A DNA stretch of 64,000 nucleotides from Sulfurospirillum halorespirans DSM 13726. GTDB taxonomy: Bacteria > Campylobacterota > Campylobacteria > Campylobacterales > Sulfurospirillaceae. How positions within the stretch are numbered: the stretch's first letter is position 1; every line of letters starts with the position of its first letter. The position numbers and the translations under genes are program-made. The notes under the pieces are model-generated. The model did no database searches. It had not been told where the DNA came from and saw only the letters and a list, made by a program, of their open reading frames with translations. The stretch spans positions 2,604,001-2,668,000 of the forward strand of contig NZ_CP017111.1 in the NCBI RefSeq assembly GCF_001723605.1, written 5' to 3'. Positions 46,081 to 55,522 of this stretch are shown here, piece by piece.

Positions 46081-46102
46081 GTTAAATTAGTGTTAAATTG
46101 TT
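46081..46102 (-). promoter_or_regulatory. Phased 11-bp repeats before exbB
   Basis: GTTAAATTAGT followed by GTTAAATTGTT, same unit and same 11-base spacing as in front of the copper receptor. On the transcribed strand TTATAAA follows within about ten bases. The repeats overlap the selD stop codon and a palindrome copy. Confidence 0.7.
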
Positions 46103-47133
46103 TACATGTAAAGCAGTGTTTTTTCGCCAAGAGGCAGAATTTCTGCAATAATCGAACTATACGTTAGCCCTTCATCAAGCAAATGTTTCAAGAGTTTAGG
46201 CGCATCATCTTGCGATACCGCGATCAAAAGTCCGCCCGAAGTTTGGGCATCATACAAGATGATCTCATCTTTGTGAGGCACTTTGGCATGTACTTTGGAG
46301 CTTAAATAACTTTTGTTATTGTACGCACCTGCGGGAATAATGCCCATATCGGCTAGTGCTCTGGCTTCGTCTAAAATGGGAATATTTCGCATCTCAAACG
46401 CGATGGTCACTTGATTGAAACTCATCTCTGAAGCATGTCCAAAAAGTCCAAAACCCGTCACATCGGTACATGCACTTACATCGTACTTTCTCATTATTTG
46501 TGAGGCTTTGTGATTCAGAGTTGCCAAGATAGCCGCTACTTTTTCAATCACAGAATTTTCCAGCATATCTGCTTTAATCGCCGTCGTTAAAATGCCCATT
46601 CCAAGAGGCTTGGTCAAAATCAGCACATCACCAATACGCGGTGTGTTGTTGCGGTAAATTTTCTTAGGATGCACAAAGCCTGTCACACTCATGCCATAGG
46701 TCATCTCAGGGGCTTCGATGGTATGCCCACCGATGATGATGCCACCGCACTCTACAACCTTGCTTTGTCCACCGGCTAGGATCTCTCTGAGAACAAAGCG
46801 CGGTTGATGACAACCATCAAATCCTACGATGTTCATAGCCGTAGCGACTTCGCCACCCATCGCAAACACATCGCTGAGCGAGTTCGCCGCCGCAATCTGT
46901 CCGTACACAAACGGGTCATCCACCACAGGCGTGATGATGTCTACCGTTTGCACGAGGGCGCGTTCTTCATCCAGATAATAAACACTCGCGTCATCACTCG
47001 TATCCATGCCGACCAAAACATTTTCATGTGCGCAAGAGAGCCCTCCCAATGCTTCTGTGAGGTCTCCCGGACCCAGCTTGGCAGCGCAACCCGCAGCTTT
47101 GACGTATTTGGTCAATTTTGCTTCGTTGTTCAT
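46102..47133 (-). CDS. selD: Selenophosphate synthase
   Basis: Start chosen at ATG 47133 (MNNEAKLTKYVKAAGCAAKLG) after AGGAACACA; 343 residues. The catalytic position is cysteine (C16) rather than selenocysteine, with K19 nearby, followed by GMDTSDDASVYYLDEERALVQTVDIITP of the ATP/Mg site. It makes selenophosphate for Sec-tRNA synthesis, required by the UGA codon of fdhA. The gene ends TAC ATG TAA within a palindrome copy. It lies seven bases downstream of yedF. Confidence 0.95.
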   Translation of the reverse strand: MNNEAKLTKYVKAAGCAAKLGPGDLTEALGGLSCAHENVLVGMDTSDDASVYYLDEERALVQTVDIITPVVDDPFVYGQIAAANSLSDVFAMGGEVATAMNIVGFDGCHQPRFVLREILAGGQSKVVECGGIIIGGHTIEAPEMTYGMSVTGFVHPKKIYRNNTPRIGDVLILTKPLGMGILTTAIKADMLENSVIEKVAAILATLNHKASQIMRKYDVSACTDVTGFGLFGHASEMSFNQVTIAFEMRNIPILDEARALADMGIIPAGAYNNKSYLSSKVHAKVPHKDEIILYDAQTSGGLLIAVSQDDAPKLLKHLLDEGLTYSSIIAEILPLGEKTLLYM

Positions 47134-47140
47134 TGTGTTC

Positions 47141-47728
47141 CTATAGACTAATTGTACCCTCTCCACCAAAAAGCATTTCAATTGTGCCAAAAGCGTTGCC
47201 GATTTTACCCACTTTGAGCTTGTCGCTCACGCCAAAAAACTCTAAGCAAACACCGCATGAGTAGATCTCAACACCTTTGGCTTCAAGCGCTTTAAGCACT
47301 TCCATAATAGGCGCACTTTCATCTGCTGTAGTCAGTAAAACGGCTTGATTGACACACACAATACGACGAGGTAATTTTGGAAGCTCTAACGTGGATTTCA
47401 AAAAGCCGACGATCAGCTTGGCACCGAGTTCGCCCTCGCCTACTTTGTCGCTTTTGAGAAACAAGGTTTTGTCTAAAAACTCATCTTTGGCATCGATAAC
47501 GGTTTTACATGTAAAGCCTTTGACGATGGTGATGAGGCTTTTGCCTTCCTCTAAATCTTGTGCACGCGCGTCAAATCCACCATTTTGTGCAAAACGCATC
47601 ACATTTTCTCTGGATGCCAATGAACTAACGGTTACTTCAAGAACAGAGTCATTGGGGAGTTCTTCTAACGCTTTTTTGGTTTGTAAAACGGGCTCGGGGC
47701 ATGCCAAACCACTGCAATCTAATTTCAT
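47141..47728 (-). CDS. yedF: Selenium-metabolism protein YedF (TusA-like plus DsrE-like)
   Basis: 195 residues: an N-terminal TusA-like domain with the CPxP site (LDCSGLACPEPVLQTKKAL, C10) and a C-terminal DsrE-like domain with CVNQAVLL and YSCGVCLEFF. This two-domain form is commonly encoded beside selD and is thought to handle selenium or sulfur. A palindrome copy is read in frame as FTCK. Confidence 0.87.
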   Translation of the reverse strand: MKLDCSGLACPEPVLQTKKALEELPNDSVLEVTVSSLASRENVMRFAQNGGFDARAQDLEEGKSLITIVKGFTCKTVIDAKDEFLDKTLFLKSDKVGEGELGAKLIVGFLKSTLELPKLPRRIVCVNQAVLLTTADESAPIMEVLKALEAKGVEIYSCGVCLEFFGVSDKLKVGKIGNAFGTIEMLFGGEGTISL

Positions 47729-47805
47729 GATTTTTTCTCCGTATGGTAAATGTGTTGTGTCTACGCCGTAGACCTAAAAAGGGGAAGAGAGGATTGCTCC
47801 TCGTC

Positions 47806-47994
47806 TTATTTTTGGTTCATGGTTTTTTCAACCCACGCACTTGCTTTTTCAACGCTATCAAACTTATGGCTTTTTGCCACTTGATTTTGTCCTTCGTAAA
47901 AACGCACGCGAATCCCATCTTGCACTTCATCAATCTTGATACGTGTAATACGGTCTGCATTGAGGTAAACTCTATCATTTAACTTAACAAACAT
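47806..47994 (-). CDS. Small protein upstream of yedF
   Basis: 62 residues (MFVKLNDRVYLNADRITRIK..., ending KTMNQK), preceded by AAAGGAG. It reads as a compact beta-rich protein with a C-terminal helix (VEKASAWVEKTM). No family recognised. Same strand and 77 bases upstream of yedF, so possibly in the selenium operon. Confidence 0.65.
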   Translation of the reverse strand: MFVKLNDRVYLNADRITRIKIDEVQDGIRVRFYEGQNQVAKSHKFDSVEKASAWVEKTMNQK

Positions 47995-48116
47995 TGTAAA
48001 CTCCTTTCGCTTTGTTGGCTTTATTCTAGCACGATTTAAGTAAATTATGAATTTAGAGAATCATTTTGTGTTATACTACGAATCCTAATATTTGCGTTTA
48101 TGAAAGGTTTTCGCAC

Positions 48117-48899
48117 ATGGCACATCTCCTTTTAATCGTTACGATGCTCACCACCTTGAGCGTTTCCCTATCTGCTGATGTGCTCTCTTCTATCTTGGAA
48201 ACTCGAAAAATTCGCGTCTGCATCTGGCCTGAATATTATGGTATTTCGTATGTCAATCCTAGGACGCAAGAGCTTGTGGGCATCGATGTGGATCTTGCCA
48301 AAGAGTTTGCCAAGGAACTGGGCGTAACCCTTGCCTTTAAAGAGAGCTCCTTTGCGACGCTGATTCAAGACATTACGACTCAAAAATGCGATATTGCGAT
48401 GTTTGCCATCGGACACACATCCGAACGCAAAGAGCATCTTTATCTTACCTCCCCACATCTTGCAAGCGATGTTTACGCCGTCACATCCAAAAGCAACAAA
48501 CGCATTCAAACATGGAATGACATCGACCAAGAAGGCGTCGTGGTTGCCGTGGCAAAAGGAACGTACCATGTAGCGCTGATGCAAAAAAATCTGCAAAAAG
48601 CCCAACTGCTCATTGTGGATTCTCTGCATGCAAGAGAACAAGAGGTCGAAGCGGGACGGGCGGATGTGTTTATGACCGATTATCCTTTTGGGATTCGTAT
48701 GGTCGAAGAGCGTGAGTGGGCAAAACTGATTACACCAACGCAAGCATTTCATGTGGTTCCGTATGGTTGGGCAATGGCTCAAAATGAACCTGCATTGAAA
48801 GAAAAAGTTGAAGCATTTATCGTGGCAATCAAACACGATGGAAGGCTTTTAGAAGCGGCTAAACGTCACCATTTAGAGCCGATTGTTCTTTCCAAGTAG
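48117..48899 (+). CDS. Amino-acid-type periplasmic binding protein
   Basis: Start chosen at ATG 48117 after GAAAGG; 260 residues with signal peptide (LTTLSVSLSADV). SBP family 3 features: IRVCIWPEYYGISYVNPRT, GIDVDLAKEFAKELGV and DVFMTDYPFG. No transporter genes adjoin; nine bases downstream begins a diguanylate cyclase, so the protein may serve signalling rather than transport. Confidence 0.85.
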   Translation: MAHLLLIVTMLTTLSVSLSADVLSSILETRKIRVCIWPEYYGISYVNPRTQELVGIDVDLAKEFAKELGVTLAFKESSFATLIQDITTQKCDIAMFAIGHTSERKEHLYLTSPHLASDVYAVTSKSNKRIQTWNDIDQEGVVVAVAKGTYHVALMQKNLQKAQLLIVDSLHAREQEVEAGRADVFMTDYPFGIRMVEEREWAKLITPTQAFHVVPYGWAMAQNEPALKEKVEAFIVAIKHDGRLLEAAKRHHLEPIVLSK

Positions 48900-48908
48900 G
48901 AGAACCTT

Positions 48909-51161
48909 ATGCAGACGTTCCTAAGAAGAGAGAAAAAAATCGTACGCTATTTGATAGCAGGGTTTATCATCGTTGCTCTTCTGATCGGACTCATTTTTAT
49001 AGCGCTTTCCAACTTACGACAAGAGGCGATTCAAACCCACCGCCACATTGCCAATCTTCATGCCTATACGCTTGAAGAGCACTTTTCACAAACGCTTCAA
49101 CACATCAGCCTCACGATGGATCGTCTAGCCCCTCTTAGCCATGAAGAACCTTCGCAAGAGGGGCTCTCTTCCATTTTTAGCGAGCTTTTGCATAATGCAC
49201 CTTATCTCAGATCACTTTCACTTTTAGATGAAAAAGGGGTGATTATCGCTAGTTCTCACGAGCCAAATATCGGGGGGAAAATTTCTTTAGAGCATTTTTT
49301 ACCCATTCCTTTTGGAGAGACACCGCTACTGCGCATTGGTCTGCCGTGGGAAGGAAGGGATTTTGATGCGGCGCGTGAGAGTAGCATCCAAAACCCCGTT
49401 CGAGCAGATGCCATTAGCTTTTTGCCTTGACTGAAAAAAGTCTCTTTTGAAAAACGCCCTTATTTTGTCATCGCCAACCTCAACATGGATTACCTCAGTA
49501 ACCGCTACACCTATACCCTTCCTCTTGAGCAAGGCTCCCTCACGTTATGGCGCATTGATGGGATTTTACTTTTCAGCAGTGACCCAAACACCCTGCTTGG
49601 AAGTTCGCATTACAGCAAAGAGCATCCCAAAGATAATGACGATTTTTTCACCCATATAGGCATGTACGAGCAACCAGCGCTCAATGTTTTTCGTTTGGCA
49701 AAGTTTCTCCCTTTCGTGGTTGAGATACACACCAATGAAGCCAATGCACTGGATTACTGGGATAAAGAGCGCCAAAAAGTGCTTGGGATCACCACGCTAC
49801 TGATCGTCTTCTCAGGTGCTCTTGCGCTGGCATTGATTGTGCGCTACTACAAAGAGAACGAGCGCCAAAGAGCTCAACTCTCGTATGAAAAACAGTTCCG
49901 TGTGGCGATGGAAGCAACCCAAACAGGACTTTGGACATGGGATTTTAAAATCAATCGTATCGCGTGGGATCCACAATGCTTTCTTCTTCTAGGATTAGAA
50001 CCGGGCGTATTTGAGCCTTCATGGGATAAAATTGTTGCCCTAACGCATCCTGAAGATGCCCTCAACATGCGTTCCTCCATCCAAGAGCAGATCAGGGCGC
50101 ACTCAAGTTTTTTGATTGAGCGGCGCATGAAGACAGCGAATGAACTGTGGGTATGGATTCAGGTGCGCGGTAAAGTCATCGAATGGTCAAAAGAGCATGA
50201 ACCTTCGCTTTTTACAGGTGTTTACATCAATATCGATGCACAAAAAAGAGCCGAGCAGCTTCACCTCTCCGCCGTTGCATTTGAGACCCAAGAGGCGATT
50301 TTGATCACCGATGCTAAAGAGAGAGTCGTGAAAGTCAATGAAGCGTTTACGCGCATTACGGGCTACCGTGAACAGGAGATGATTGGCAAAACGCCACGCA
50401 TTCTCAAATCAGATAAACACGACAACACTTTTTACGAGTCGATGTGGAAAGGGCTGTTGGAACATGGTTATTGGCAAGGGGAACTGTGGAATAAGCGCAA
50501 AAATGGCGAAATCTACGCTGAATCCATCACAATCACCGCGATTCGCGATGCGAAAGGCAAAACAACGCATTATATCGCCAATTTTAACGACATAACAACC
50601 CACAAAGCAGCGCAACAACAGATACAAGCGCTCGCCTACTACGATCCGCTCACCCATCTTGCCAACCGACGCTTACTCGATGAAACCCTTGAGCAGACCA
50701 TTCGCCACAGCATTGAAGAGAGACATTTTGGAGCACTTCTGTTTATCGATTTGGATCATTTTAAAGAGCTCAACGACACCTACGGACATGACGCTGGCGA
50801 TATGCTCTTGGTTCAAACCGCTTCAAGACTCAAAGAGAGTATTCGCGAAAGCGATATGGTCGCACGCCTTGGAGGCGATGAGTTTATCGTTTTACTTAAA
50901 AATTTGGGCACGCAAAAAGGCATTGCGGAGCATCTCACCCAAAGCATTGCCAAAAAGATTCTAGCCCTCTTATACGAACCCTACGCCCTCGCCCACGGTA
51001 ATTATCTCCTTGGTGCTAGCATCGGCTGTACCATTTTTGGAACGCATGCAAACATCGATGGTGCAATGCTCATCAAAGAAGCCGACATCGCGATGTACCA
51101 AGTCAAAGAGAGTGGACGCGGCCAAGTCTATTTTTACGATCAAAAGAATCCAATGGAGTAA
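48909..51161 (+). pseudogene. PAS-GGDEF diguanylate cyclase interrupted by an in-frame UGA
   Basis: The frame from ATG 48909 and the downstream frame (to 51161) are the same, separated only by TGA at 49428-49430 (codon 174). Joined, they give about 750 codons: helix, periplasmic Cache-like domain split by the stop (SFLP, stop, LKKVSFEKRPYFV), second helix (VLGITTLLIVFSGALALALIV), two PAS domains, and GGDEF with LLFIDLDHFKELND and ARLGGDEF. No EAL domain. The break may be a nonsense mutation, a sequencing error, or recoding; no convincing SECIS hairpin follows. The downstream part could restart at 49485. Confidence 0.75.
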
Positions 51162-51315
51162 TTTTTGCTTTTTTTTGACGTAATGACTCTCACTACGTAC
51201 ACTTTACATGTAAACGAAATACTTGCTTAAATCAATAAACAGACTACTTCAATCTTTTTAAATCTCTATAAGCTTGTATACGCAATAATTGCATATGCAA
51301 ATATTTGGAGTTCTC

Positions 51316-51729
51316 ATGAAAGAAGCGGTTCACAACAGTGTCGGTTTTCGAATAGCTCGCACCGCCAATCGAATCAATCAAGCCATTACTACCCTTCTCA
51401 ATGAAGAAGGCATTGCCCCCGAACAGCGCATTTTGCTTGAAATCTTAAGCTCTTGCGAAAAAGCGAACCAAACCACACTCGCTGCCATGCTCAACAAAAG
51501 TCCAACAACAGTCAGTCGCACGCTTGATTCATTGGAAAAAAAGGCGTTGATCATCAAAAAAGAGGTTTTAGGCGATAAACGTGCCAACCTCATCGAAGTC
51601 ACAGCTGAGGGAAAAGCGATGTTAGAGCGCACCGAAGCCATCGTCAATGCTTTTCGCCAAAACTTATCAAACCTTTTTACCCCCGAAGAGAAACAAACCC
51701 TCTTTGCTCTTTTAGAAAAAATATCCTAA
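51316..51729 (+). CDS. MarR-family transcriptional regulator
   Basis: Start chosen at ATG 51316 after TTTGGAG; 137 residues. Winged helix with ANQTTLAAMLNKSPTTVSRTLDSLEKKGL-like arrangement (KKALIIKKEV) and wing LGDKRANLIEVTAEGKAM. Eight bases before an MFS transporter gene in the same direction; a classic MarR-efflux pair, so it probably represses the two-gene operon. Confidence 0.9.
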   Translation: MKEAVHNSVGFRIARTANRINQAITTLLNEEGIAPEQRILLEILSSCEKANQTTLAAMLNKSPTTVSRTLDSLEKKALIIKKEVLGDKRANLIEVTAEGKAMLERTEAIVNAFRQNLSNLFTPEEKQTLFALLEKIS

Positions 51730-51737
51730 GGTCTCCC

Positions 51738-52880
51738 ATGTTTTCACAGCACAAAAATGCGCTCGCGCAAAAGATAACCGCTTTTGCAACCTTTCTCGCG
51801 TTTATGGGAATGGGCGTCGTTGACCCCATTTTGCCTGATATTGCCAAACAACTCGGTGCTACGAATTGGCAAGTTGAACTTCTCTTTACCGCCTACATCA
51901 TGATGATGGCGGTGATTATGATTCCTGCTGGTATGTTAGCCAGTCGTTTTGGCGATAAAAACGTTATGGCATTTGGACTCTTGGTTGTGGCGATTTCTGC
52001 CATGTTATGCTCCACGTCTGAGACTATTACTTCTTTAGCGCTCTTTCGCGCCGCATGGGGATACGGCAATGCGCACTTTTTTGCTACCGCACTCATTTTG
52101 CTGATTGCACTCTCGCCTGATTACCACAAAGCCATTGGTCTGTTTGAAGGCGCGATCGGATTTGGCATCGCTTCAGGGCCACTTTTAGGCGGATTTGTCG
52201 GGCAATTTTCATGGCGTTATCCTTTCTTAATCACAGGTTTTTTAAGCATTTTTGCTTTTGTATTAGTCCTCTTTTTTGTCAAAGAGCCTGCGGAGAAAAA
52301 AGCACATACACCAGCAGGTCTGGGTGCACTCAAAGCCCTCTTTTGCGATGCTAAATTTTTAAAAATCGCCATTGGAGCGATGTTTTACTACTACGCTTTT
52401 TTCGTTGTTTTAGCCTATTCGCCACTTGTGGTGCATATGACTCCGATTGAAATTGGACTGCTTTTTTTTGGGTGGGGATTGGCACTGGCATTGGGTTCCA
52501 TTGTGCTCAGTACCCGTTTGGAGCGCCATTGGCGTGCGCAGAAAATTATTCCTGTCGTGCTTTTGTGTTTCAGTGCTGTTTTGATAGGACTTATGAGCGT
52601 TCATGCCCTCTGGATGATGGTTGTTCTCATCGTGCTGAGTGGTCTGCTCTCAGGCATCAATAACTCCTTGTTTACGACCTACGTGATGCAAAGTCGTTTT
52701 GAGCGAAACATTGTCTCGGGTGGATACAACTTTCTGCGTTGGGGAGGAGCGGCGATTGCGCCTATTGCTTCGGGATTGATTGGGGAGCATTTGGGAATGA
52801 GCGTACCTTATCTCGTTGCCGCACTGTGTACGCTCATTGCTTGTGCGCTCATTACCCATACAGGGGGAAAATACGTCTAA
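51738..52880 (+). CDS. MFS drug/solute exporter
   Basis: 380 residues with about twelve membrane helices; the first half has MGMGVVDPILPDIAKQLGA and GMLASRFGDKNVM, typical of drug:H+ antiporters. The substrate cannot be predicted. Co-transcribed with the MarR regulator. Confidence 0.88.
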   Translation: MFSQHKNALAQKITAFATFLAFMGMGVVDPILPDIAKQLGATNWQVELLFTAYIMMMAVIMIPAGMLASRFGDKNVMAFGLLVVAISAMLCSTSETITSLALFRAAWGYGNAHFFATALILLIALSPDYHKAIGLFEGAIGFGIASGPLLGGFVGQFSWRYPFLITGFLSIFAFVLVLFFVKEPAEKKAHTPAGLGALKALFCDAKFLKIAIGAMFYYYAFFVVLAYSPLVVHMTPIEIGLLFFGWGLALALGSIVLSTRLERHWRAQKIIPVVLLCFSAVLIGLMSVHALWMMVVLIVLSGLLSGINNSLFTTYVMQSRFERNIVSGGYNFLRWGGAAIAPIASGLIGEHLGMSVPYLVAALCTLIACALITHTGGKYV

Positions 52881-52994
52881 TTGTGGATTGAAAATTGCTT
52901 AGCTTTAAAATAAAACGTGAATGGAACACACCATTGTCCGTTTTGCAGTGTCAATCAACCAAAGTCTCCACATCTTTACATGTAAGGAAAATAG

Positions 52995-53618
52995 ATGCGT
53001 ATTTATGGGATTTTAGTCATGTTTTTTGCTCTGTATTTGAACGCTGATATGAGCTATTTTGAGCGCGATGTCAATACCACACAACTGGAACAATGCAAAG
53101 CCTTTTTCACGCAAAAAAATGATCTCACGATCGTTCACCTTCAGAACGGGCAAACCCTAGCGCTTCAAGACGAATACGTGAACAGCGATCCCAAATTCAA
53201 AACGCTCCTCTACACACTCAAAGGCTGTTTTGCGAAAGAAAAATACCTTATTTACAGTGATTTTATGCCTGACATGGAGTCTTATTATGCGATTGATTTA
53301 CGCGATGGCAAAGAGACACCGCTGAGTGGCATGCCCTATCTCTCTCCTTCGCGAACCTTCTTTGTCACCGAAGCCGAAGCCTCCCATCGCATCAGCGTTT
53401 ATACGTTTGGCGATGAGCGAATTCTCAAAGTTTTTTCACACCGCTACCCCGATCAATGCGTGACACAAAACACGGTGTGGCTGGATGATCAAACCATCCG
53501 TTTTGAGCTGGAATGCGACGAAATGTTCGACACCGACACCAATACCACTAAAGCAGGTGCCAAAGAGAGTCTCAAGCTGATTTACAAAGACGGAAAATGG
53601 GAGATAACACAGCCTTAA
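52995..53618 (+). CDS. Secreted hypothetical protein
   Basis: 207 residues with a signal peptide (IYGILVMFFALYLNA) and a soluble domain with four cysteines (QCKAF, GCFAK, QCVTQ, ECDEM). Family not recognised. The start ATG follows TAAGGAAAATAG, formed by the right arm of a palindrome copy. Not obviously linked to neighbours. Confidence 0.7.
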   Translation: MRIYGILVMFFALYLNADMSYFERDVNTTQLEQCKAFFTQKNDLTIVHLQNGQTLALQDEYVNSDPKFKTLLYTLKGCFAKEKYLIYSDFMPDMESYYAIDLRDGKETPLSGMPYLSPSRTFFVTEAEASHRISVYTFGDERILKVFSHRYPDQCVTQNTVWLDDQTIRFELECDEMFDTDTNTTKAGAKESLKLIYKDGKWEITQP

Positions 53619-53686
53619 GGCTTAAATTCTAAAACCAAGCTGTAACGTTCATAAAGAAGAGTATAATGGATACGAAAGGCTCTTAA

Positions 53687-54340
53687 ATGAATGATCAGCA
53701 GCTTCTCACCCTTTTTATAGGGATTATCATGGTGTGCATGGTTATTATCGTCGCCGCTATTGTTTTTCTTACACTTAAACATATCACTGCCATGCACAAA
53801 GCAACCGCGTTTATCGCTCTAGGTCAAAATGAATTAAGCGGACTTTGCCAAAAAGCCACATTCATGCTAGACGATGTCAGCGACCTCACAGCGACGCTCG
53901 AAGAAAAAAGTCGTTTTTTAGCACAGAAAGCATCGGGAAGTATCGCTCAATTTTCCCATGTCACAACTGCCATCACACTCTTTTCACAGCTGTTTAGCAA
54001 AAATAAAAACTCAAAAGAGGACACAATGAATCAAAATCACTTACTCAGTTTCGCACTCGGTGCGACCATTACAGGAATTAGCGCGTATTATGTTTATAAA
54101 AACAAAGATGAGATCAGCAGTAAACTCAGTGATCTCGAAGAGACATTAGCGGATGATTACGAAATCTTGGTCGAGAAAGCAAAAGCAAAATTTGAAGCAC
54201 TCAGCCAAGCCTTTAAAGAGACAACCCAAAACGTTATTAACACCGATATGGACGATGTCATGAAAGGGAGCGAAATCAAACACCTGATGAAAAAACTTGA
54301 AAAACTTCAAAAAGAGATCCAAGTACTCACCAAAAACTAA
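53687..54340 (+). CDS. Two-part membrane/coiled-coil protein (DUF948-like plus YtxH-like)
   Basis: 217 residues. The first ~113 (membrane helix LFIGIIMVCMVIIVAAIVFL and DUF948-like helices) and the last ~104 (MNQNHLLSFALGATITGISAYYVYK, then helices) look like two proteins that are separate genes elsewhere. The junction has an internal ATG at 54026 with its own site AGAGGACACA, so a second product may also be made. Function unknown; envelope-associated. Confidence 0.65.
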   Translation: MNDQQLLTLFIGIIMVCMVIIVAAIVFLTLKHITAMHKATAFIALGQNELSGLCQKATFMLDDVSDLTATLEEKSRFLAQKASGSIAQFSHVTTAITLFSQLFSKNKNSKEDTMNQNHLLSFALGATITGISAYYVYKNKDEISSKLSDLEETLADDYEILVEKAKAKFEALSQAFKETTQNVINTDMDDVMKGSEIKHLMKKLEKLQKEIQVLTKN

Positions 54341-54355
54341 GCTTTTAATGCAGTC

Positions 54356-55429
54356 CTACGCATGACCAAGATGTGAGCGGTTGGCTTTGCGTAAGGCTCT
54401 TAGCGTCGTAATGGCGAGTGCGATAATCGCAGGTCCTAAGATAAATCCCCAAAATCCAAATGTAGCAAGTCCACCCACAATCGCAAAAAAAATGATAAAT
54501 TCATTGACCCGTTTTTTACCGTTACTGAGTGTTTTATTCACAAAATTAAGCAGCACCAGTTTGACAATATTGTCAATAAAAAATGCCAACATCGCCCACG
54601 AATACGCCGCTATAATGATGGCATTGATCGTATTGCCTTGAAAGTATTCATTCGCCGCAATCGGTATCCACACCAGCGCTGTTCCTGCAATCGGAATAAT
54701 CGACGCAATCCCTGCAAGAAACCCTAACAACAGAGCATTGTAGCCATCAAAAAAGGCAATAAAAACACCAAAAGCAATCCCTTGCGCAACCATCACGCCC
54801 GTAAGAGAGTAAAACACCACCGCCATCGTCGTTGTCATCTCCTCTAAAAAATCGCGCTTGGTAGAGCGACCCAAGGGAATAATCGGAAAGAGAAACAGAA
54901 TGATTTTGCGCCCGTAGAGGGTAAGAAAAAAGAAAAATACAATGACTATCGCCATATCCACCAGCATCGCCATAAACGTTTTCAGTCCATTACCCAGCCA
55001 ACTGGCTAACGTAGCGGTAATCTCGTCTTTGTGCAGTTTCGACATCTCGATCAGACTCTCGATGGGGGAGACAATCCATGTCAAATAACTCGGCAGATGC
55101 TTACTTTGCGCCTCAATTTGATCGCCAATGGAGCGAATCATATCGAGCGTATCGGAAGGGTGACTGAGCAGGTTGAATAAAAAAAGTGTGATCGGCACAA
55201 AAATAATCAACGAAAACGCCAAAGTCACAATGCTCGCCGAAAGTATCGGCGCACTCTTTTGAAGCAGAGGTTGTTTGATAAGAAAACGCTGCAAAAAATG
55301 ATGCAAAGGCGAAACGGCCAATGCCATCAAAAGTGCGACAAAAAAACTTTTCAAAAACGGAAAAAAAAGCCAAATAATCAGTGCTAAAATGCCAAGCCCA
55401 AGCCAGCGTAAAAAAGAGTTTTGTATCAT
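54356..55429 (-). CDS. AI-2E/PerM-family permease
   Basis: Start chosen at ATG 55429 (MIQNSFLRWLGLGILALII); 357 residues with about seven to eight helices and the family's GFLAGIASIIPIAGTALVWIP motif. Members export autoinducer or act as Na+/H+ antiporters; substrate here unknown. Convergent with the preceding gene. Confidence 0.85.
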   Translation of the reverse strand: MIQNSFLRWLGLGILALIIWLFFPFLKSFFVALLMALAVSPLHHFLQRFLIKQPLLQKSAPILSASIVTLAFSLIIFVPITLFLFNLLSHPSDTLDMIRSIGDQIEAQSKHLPSYLTWIVSPIESLIEMSKLHKDEITATLASWLGNGLKTFMAMLVDMAIVIVFFFFLTLYGRKIILFLFPIIPLGRSTKRDFLEEMTTTMAVVFYSLTGVMVAQGIAFGVFIAFFDGYNALLLGFLAGIASIIPIAGTALVWIPIAANEYFQGNTINAIIIAAYSWAMLAFFIDNIVKLVLLNFVNKTLSNGKKRVNEFIIFFAIVGGLATFGFWGFILGPAIIALAITTLRALRKANRSHLGHA

Positions 55430-55522
55430 GGAATCTACCTTTGAAGTACTGAATAACATCCGTTAGGTCACAGTATACCCAAATACCCTCTCCTTCAAGA
55501 TTTGACTTTTAAGCAGACGTTT

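Noticed and set aside
48168-48836. 222-codon minus-strand ORF opposite the binding protein
   Set aside because: Antisense shadow; Cys/His/Phe-rich without any recognisable fold.
49428-49460. UGA in the diguanylate cyclase as a selenocysteine codon
   Set aside because: Only a trivial 4-bp stem (GACT/AGTC) follows and the position is in a sensor domain, not a redox site; a nonsense change is simpler.
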